Of a stretch of 64,000 nt of DNA, positions 62,120 through 64,000 are shown piece by piece. Positions within the stretch are counted from its first letter, which is position 1. Each line of letters begins with the position of its first letter. The notes under the pieces were generated by a model. It worked only from the letters and a program-made list of their open reading frames with translations. It ran no database searches and was not told the DNA's origin. The stretch comes from CAIWAH01 sp964602595 (GTDB taxonomy: Bacteria; Verrucomicrobiota; Verrucomicrobiia; Limisphaerales; UBA9464). The position numbers were made by a program, and so were the translations under genes. Location of the stretch: assembly GCA_964602595.1 (NCBI GenBank), contig CAZRRO010000011.1, forward strand, positions 124,001 to 188,000, given 5' to 3'.

Positions 62120-63406
62120 ATGAATCCCAGTCCCATCGAAATCCTCGCCACGGTGCTGTTCGCCATCGCCGTGCTGCACACGTTCTGCGTGAAGCGCTTC
62201 GCCCACTGGGCACACCGGTATCCGTCCGGCTCCATCCAGGAGAACTTGCTGCACTTCCTCGCCGAAACCGAAGTGGTGTTCGGCCTTTGGGGCGCCGCGC
62301 TATTCCTCGGCATCGCCGCGCTCAAGGGCGCCATGCACCACGCCGTGGAATACGTCGAGGGGCTCAATTTCACCGAACCCAAGTTCGTGTTTGTCATCAT
62401 GGTCGTGGCCGCCACGCGTCCGGTGGTGCGGCTGGCCGAGTCCGTCATCTCGCTGGCGGCCCGCGCGTTGCCGTTCCGGGAAAGCGTTGCGTTCTACTTC
62501 GCGGCCCTTTCCCTGGGACCGCTGCTGGGTTCCTTCATCACGGAGCCGGCGGCAATGACCCTCCTGGCGATCCTGCTCAAGCGCCGTTACTTCGACCGCG
62601 AGATCAGCCCCAAGCTCGCCTACGCCACGTTGGGCCTGCTGTTCGTCAACGTCTCCGTCGGCGGCACGCTGACGCACTTTGCCGCGCCGCCGGTGCTGAT
62701 GGTCGCCGCGAAGTGGAACTGGGACACCGCCTACATGTTCGAGCACTTCGGCTGGAAGGCCGCCGCCAGTTGCTTGGTATCGACCGCCCTCGTCATCGCG
62801 GTATTCCGCCGGGAGCTCAACGCCCTGGAGACGGTGCCGGTCAAGCAGCCTCCCATCCCAGCCTGGCTGACGATCCTGCACCTGCTGTTCCTCGGCTTGG
62901 TCGTGGTGTTCGCCCATCACGCCGACGTATTTTTCGGGGTGTTCATGGTCTTCCTCGGCCTGGCCACCGCGACCCGAGAATATCAGGACAACCTGAAATT
63001 CCGTGAAGGACTGCTGGTCGGCTTTTTCCTGGCCGGATTGGTCACGCTCGGCTCGCTCCAAGCCTACTGGCTCAAGCCGCTGATCCAGAGCCTCGGTGGC
63101 GCCGCACTCTACTTTGGCGCCACCGGCCTGACCGCCATCACCGACAACGCGGCACTGACCTATCTCGGCTCGCTCGTGGACGGCATCTCCGATGACCTGA
63201 AATACGCCCTCGTCGCCGGTGCCGTGACCGGCGGCGGTCTGACCGTGATCGCAAACGCCCCGAACCCGGCCGGCGCGGGAATTCTCCAGTCATCGAAAGC
63301 GTTCGGATCCGAAGGCATCAGTCCGTTGGGCCTATTTCTGGGCGCGCTGATGCCGACGGTCGTTGCGATCCTTTTCTTCTGGTTGCTGCACTCCGTGCCG
63401 GCCTGA
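62120..63406 (+). CDS. Putative Na+/H+ antiporter (DUF1504-type)
   Basis: A 428-aa integral membrane protein with about eleven hydrophobic segments. The sequence (FCVKRFAHWAHRYPSGSIQE, SFITEPAAMTLLAILL, NVSVGGTLTHFAAPPVLMVA, GATGLTAITDNAALTYLGSL) matches my memory of the putative Na+/H+ antiporter family PF07399. Family activity is largely by annotation. The repeated Asn/Asp/Thr-containing halves (THFAAPP and TDNAALTYLG) look like a transporter core. It follows the P-type ATPase by 106 nt in the same orientation and converges on thrH. Confidence 0.8.
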   Translation: MNPSPIEILATVLFAIAVLHTFCVKRFAHWAHRYPSGSIQENLLHFLAETEVVFGLWGAALFLGIAALKGAMHHAVEYVEGLNFTEPKFVFVIMVVAATRPVVRLAESVISLAARALPFRESVAFYFAALSLGPLLGSFITEPAAMTLLAILLKRRYFDREISPKLAYATLGLLFVNVSVGGTLTHFAAPPVLMVAAKWNWDTAYMFEHFGWKAAASCLVSTALVIAVFRRELNALETVPVKQPPIPAWLTILHLLFLGLVVVFAHHADVFFGVFMVFLGLATATREYQDNLKFREGLLVGFFLAGLVTLGSLQAYWLKPLIQSLGGAALYFGATGLTAITDNAALTYLGSLVDGISDDLKYALVAGAVTGGGLTVIANAPNPAGAGILQSSKAFGSEGISPLGLFLGALMPTVVAILFFWLLHSVPA

Positions 63407-63438
63407 ACGGCTGCCGCCCGCGCCGCCATCTGGCGGAC

Positions 63439-64000
63439 TCAGAGCTTCGCCTTGATCGCCGCCAACAGCGCCCCGTAGTCGTCGAAGGCCGGGAATTGGG
63501 GGAACTCGCGGCGCACGTTTTCCGGCGCGTGAAACAGGAAACCGTGATCGGCTTGGAGCAGCATCGTGGTGTCGTTGTAGGAATCGCCGGCGGCCAGGAC
63601 CTTGTAGTTCAACAACTGCAGCGCGCGCACCGACTGCCGTTTCTGGTCCGCCATACGGAGCTTGTAGCCGGTGATGCGGTCGTTCTCCACGACCAGCCGG
63701 TGGCAGAACAGCGTCGGCCATTCGAGCTGGCGGATGAGCGGCTGGGCAAACTGCTCGAACGTGTCCGACAGGATGATGACCTGTGACAGCGTCCGCAGCT
63801 CGCGGAGGAACTCCACCACGCCCGGGAGCGGCGGCAGCGTGCCAATCACGGCCTGGATGTCCGACAGCTTGATCCCGTGGCGGTCCAGGATGGCCAACCG
63901 CCCCTGCATCAGTTTGTCGTAATCGGGCTCGTCCCGCGTCGTGCGGCGCAGCTCCGGAATGCCGCTTTTCTCGGCGACCGCGATCCAGATCTCCGGCGTG
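63439..64000 (-). CDS. thrH: ThrH-type phosphoserine phosphatase/homoserine phosphotransferase (5' end cut)
   Basis: Dephosphorylates phosphoserine and can transfer phosphate to homoserine. The visible 187 residues begin TPEIWIAVAEKSGIPEL, so about 12-15 N-terminal residues, including the motif I Asp, lie outside the window. Later motifs fit ThrH: VIILSDTFEQFAQPL, DQKRQSVRALQLLNYKVLAA and GDSYNDTTML, with FLFHAPENVRREFPQFPAF at the end. It is distinct from the SerB-like domain in the fusion at 56791. Converges on the antiporter gene. Confidence 0.9.
   Translation of the reverse strand, partial: TPEIWIAVAEKSGIPELRRTTRDEPDYDKLMQGRLAILDRHGIKLSDIQAVIGTLPPLPGVVEFLRELRTLSQVIILSDTFEQFAQPLIRQLEWPTLFCHRLVVENDRITGYKLRMADQKRQSVRALQLLNYKVLAAGDSYNDTTMLLQADHGFLFHAPENVRREFPQFPAFDDYGALLAAIKAKL

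Overview
This 64 kb window is high-GC, almost gene-tight bacterial chromosome. The likely source is a member of the Verrucomicrobiota, perhaps near Limisphaerales/Pedosphaera. That placement is inference from a combination of traits: a PEP-CTERM exported protein, a lone GFTLIE-type pilin, exported Gfo/Idh dehydrogenase and SMP-30 proteins, a TIGR03790-type protein, a Rho with a huge Gly/His-rich N-terminus, and scattered small palindromic repeats. I saw no rRNA, tRNA, CRISPR array, prophage or insertion sequence. Most start codons were moved downstream of the longest open frame, using signal peptides, family N-termini and overlaps with neighbours.

Layout. 1-9 kb: cysS (cut at the left edge), an exported alpha/beta hydrolase, a TIGR03790 protein, a coupled aroA-cmk pair, and a prenyl synthase. 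9-13 kb: the rpsO-pnp operon, with a PNPase that carries two S1 domains joined by an Arg/Gly/Asp-rich linker. 13-16.6 kb: pilin, an exported Gfo/Idh protein and a Tat-exported LamG/dimethylformamidase-like protein, followed by an intergenic stretch with a sigma-54-like site and a strong terminator. 16.8-30.6 kb: housekeeping genes (prfB, trpC, hemL, rbsK) mixed with exported or unknown proteins, including a REP-like palindromic element at 21.6 kb.

30.8-42.6 kb is a single collinear flagellar operon: flgB-flgC-fliE-fliF-fliG-fliH-fliI-fliJ-motE-like-fliK-flgD-flgE-fliL-fliM-fliN. Many junctions overlap by 1-4 nt. It encodes rod, hook, MS-ring, switch/C-ring and export-ATPase parts, but not the export gate (fliPQR, flhAB), stator (motAB), flagellin or chemotaxis genes, which must lie elsewhere if the organelle is complete.

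42.7-54.7 kb: a PEP-CTERM protein, a lipoprotein hydrolase, an SMP-30 protein, rho, mazG, proB, a two-gene unit of a halogenase-like flavoprotein and a short adenylate-forming enzyme, a second Gfo/Idh enzyme and an MBL hydrolase. 54.8-64 kb: rpoN (sigma-54) with a large internal insertion, a fused GpgS-like glycosyltransferase/HAD phosphatase, then three ion transporters (CaCA exchanger, P2-type ATPase, Na+/H+ antiporter-like) and a ThrH phosphatase cut by the right edge. The fusion plus the transporters suggests an osmolyte and ion-homeostasis neighbourhood.

The most interesting items are the GpgS-HAD fusion, the flavoprotein/adenylating pair, the sigma-54 insertion, the possible ~80-nt RNA at 16.6 kb, the doubled-S1 PNPase and the two kinds of palindromic repeat, one of them inside cysS. 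No clearly new defence or mobile system was found.
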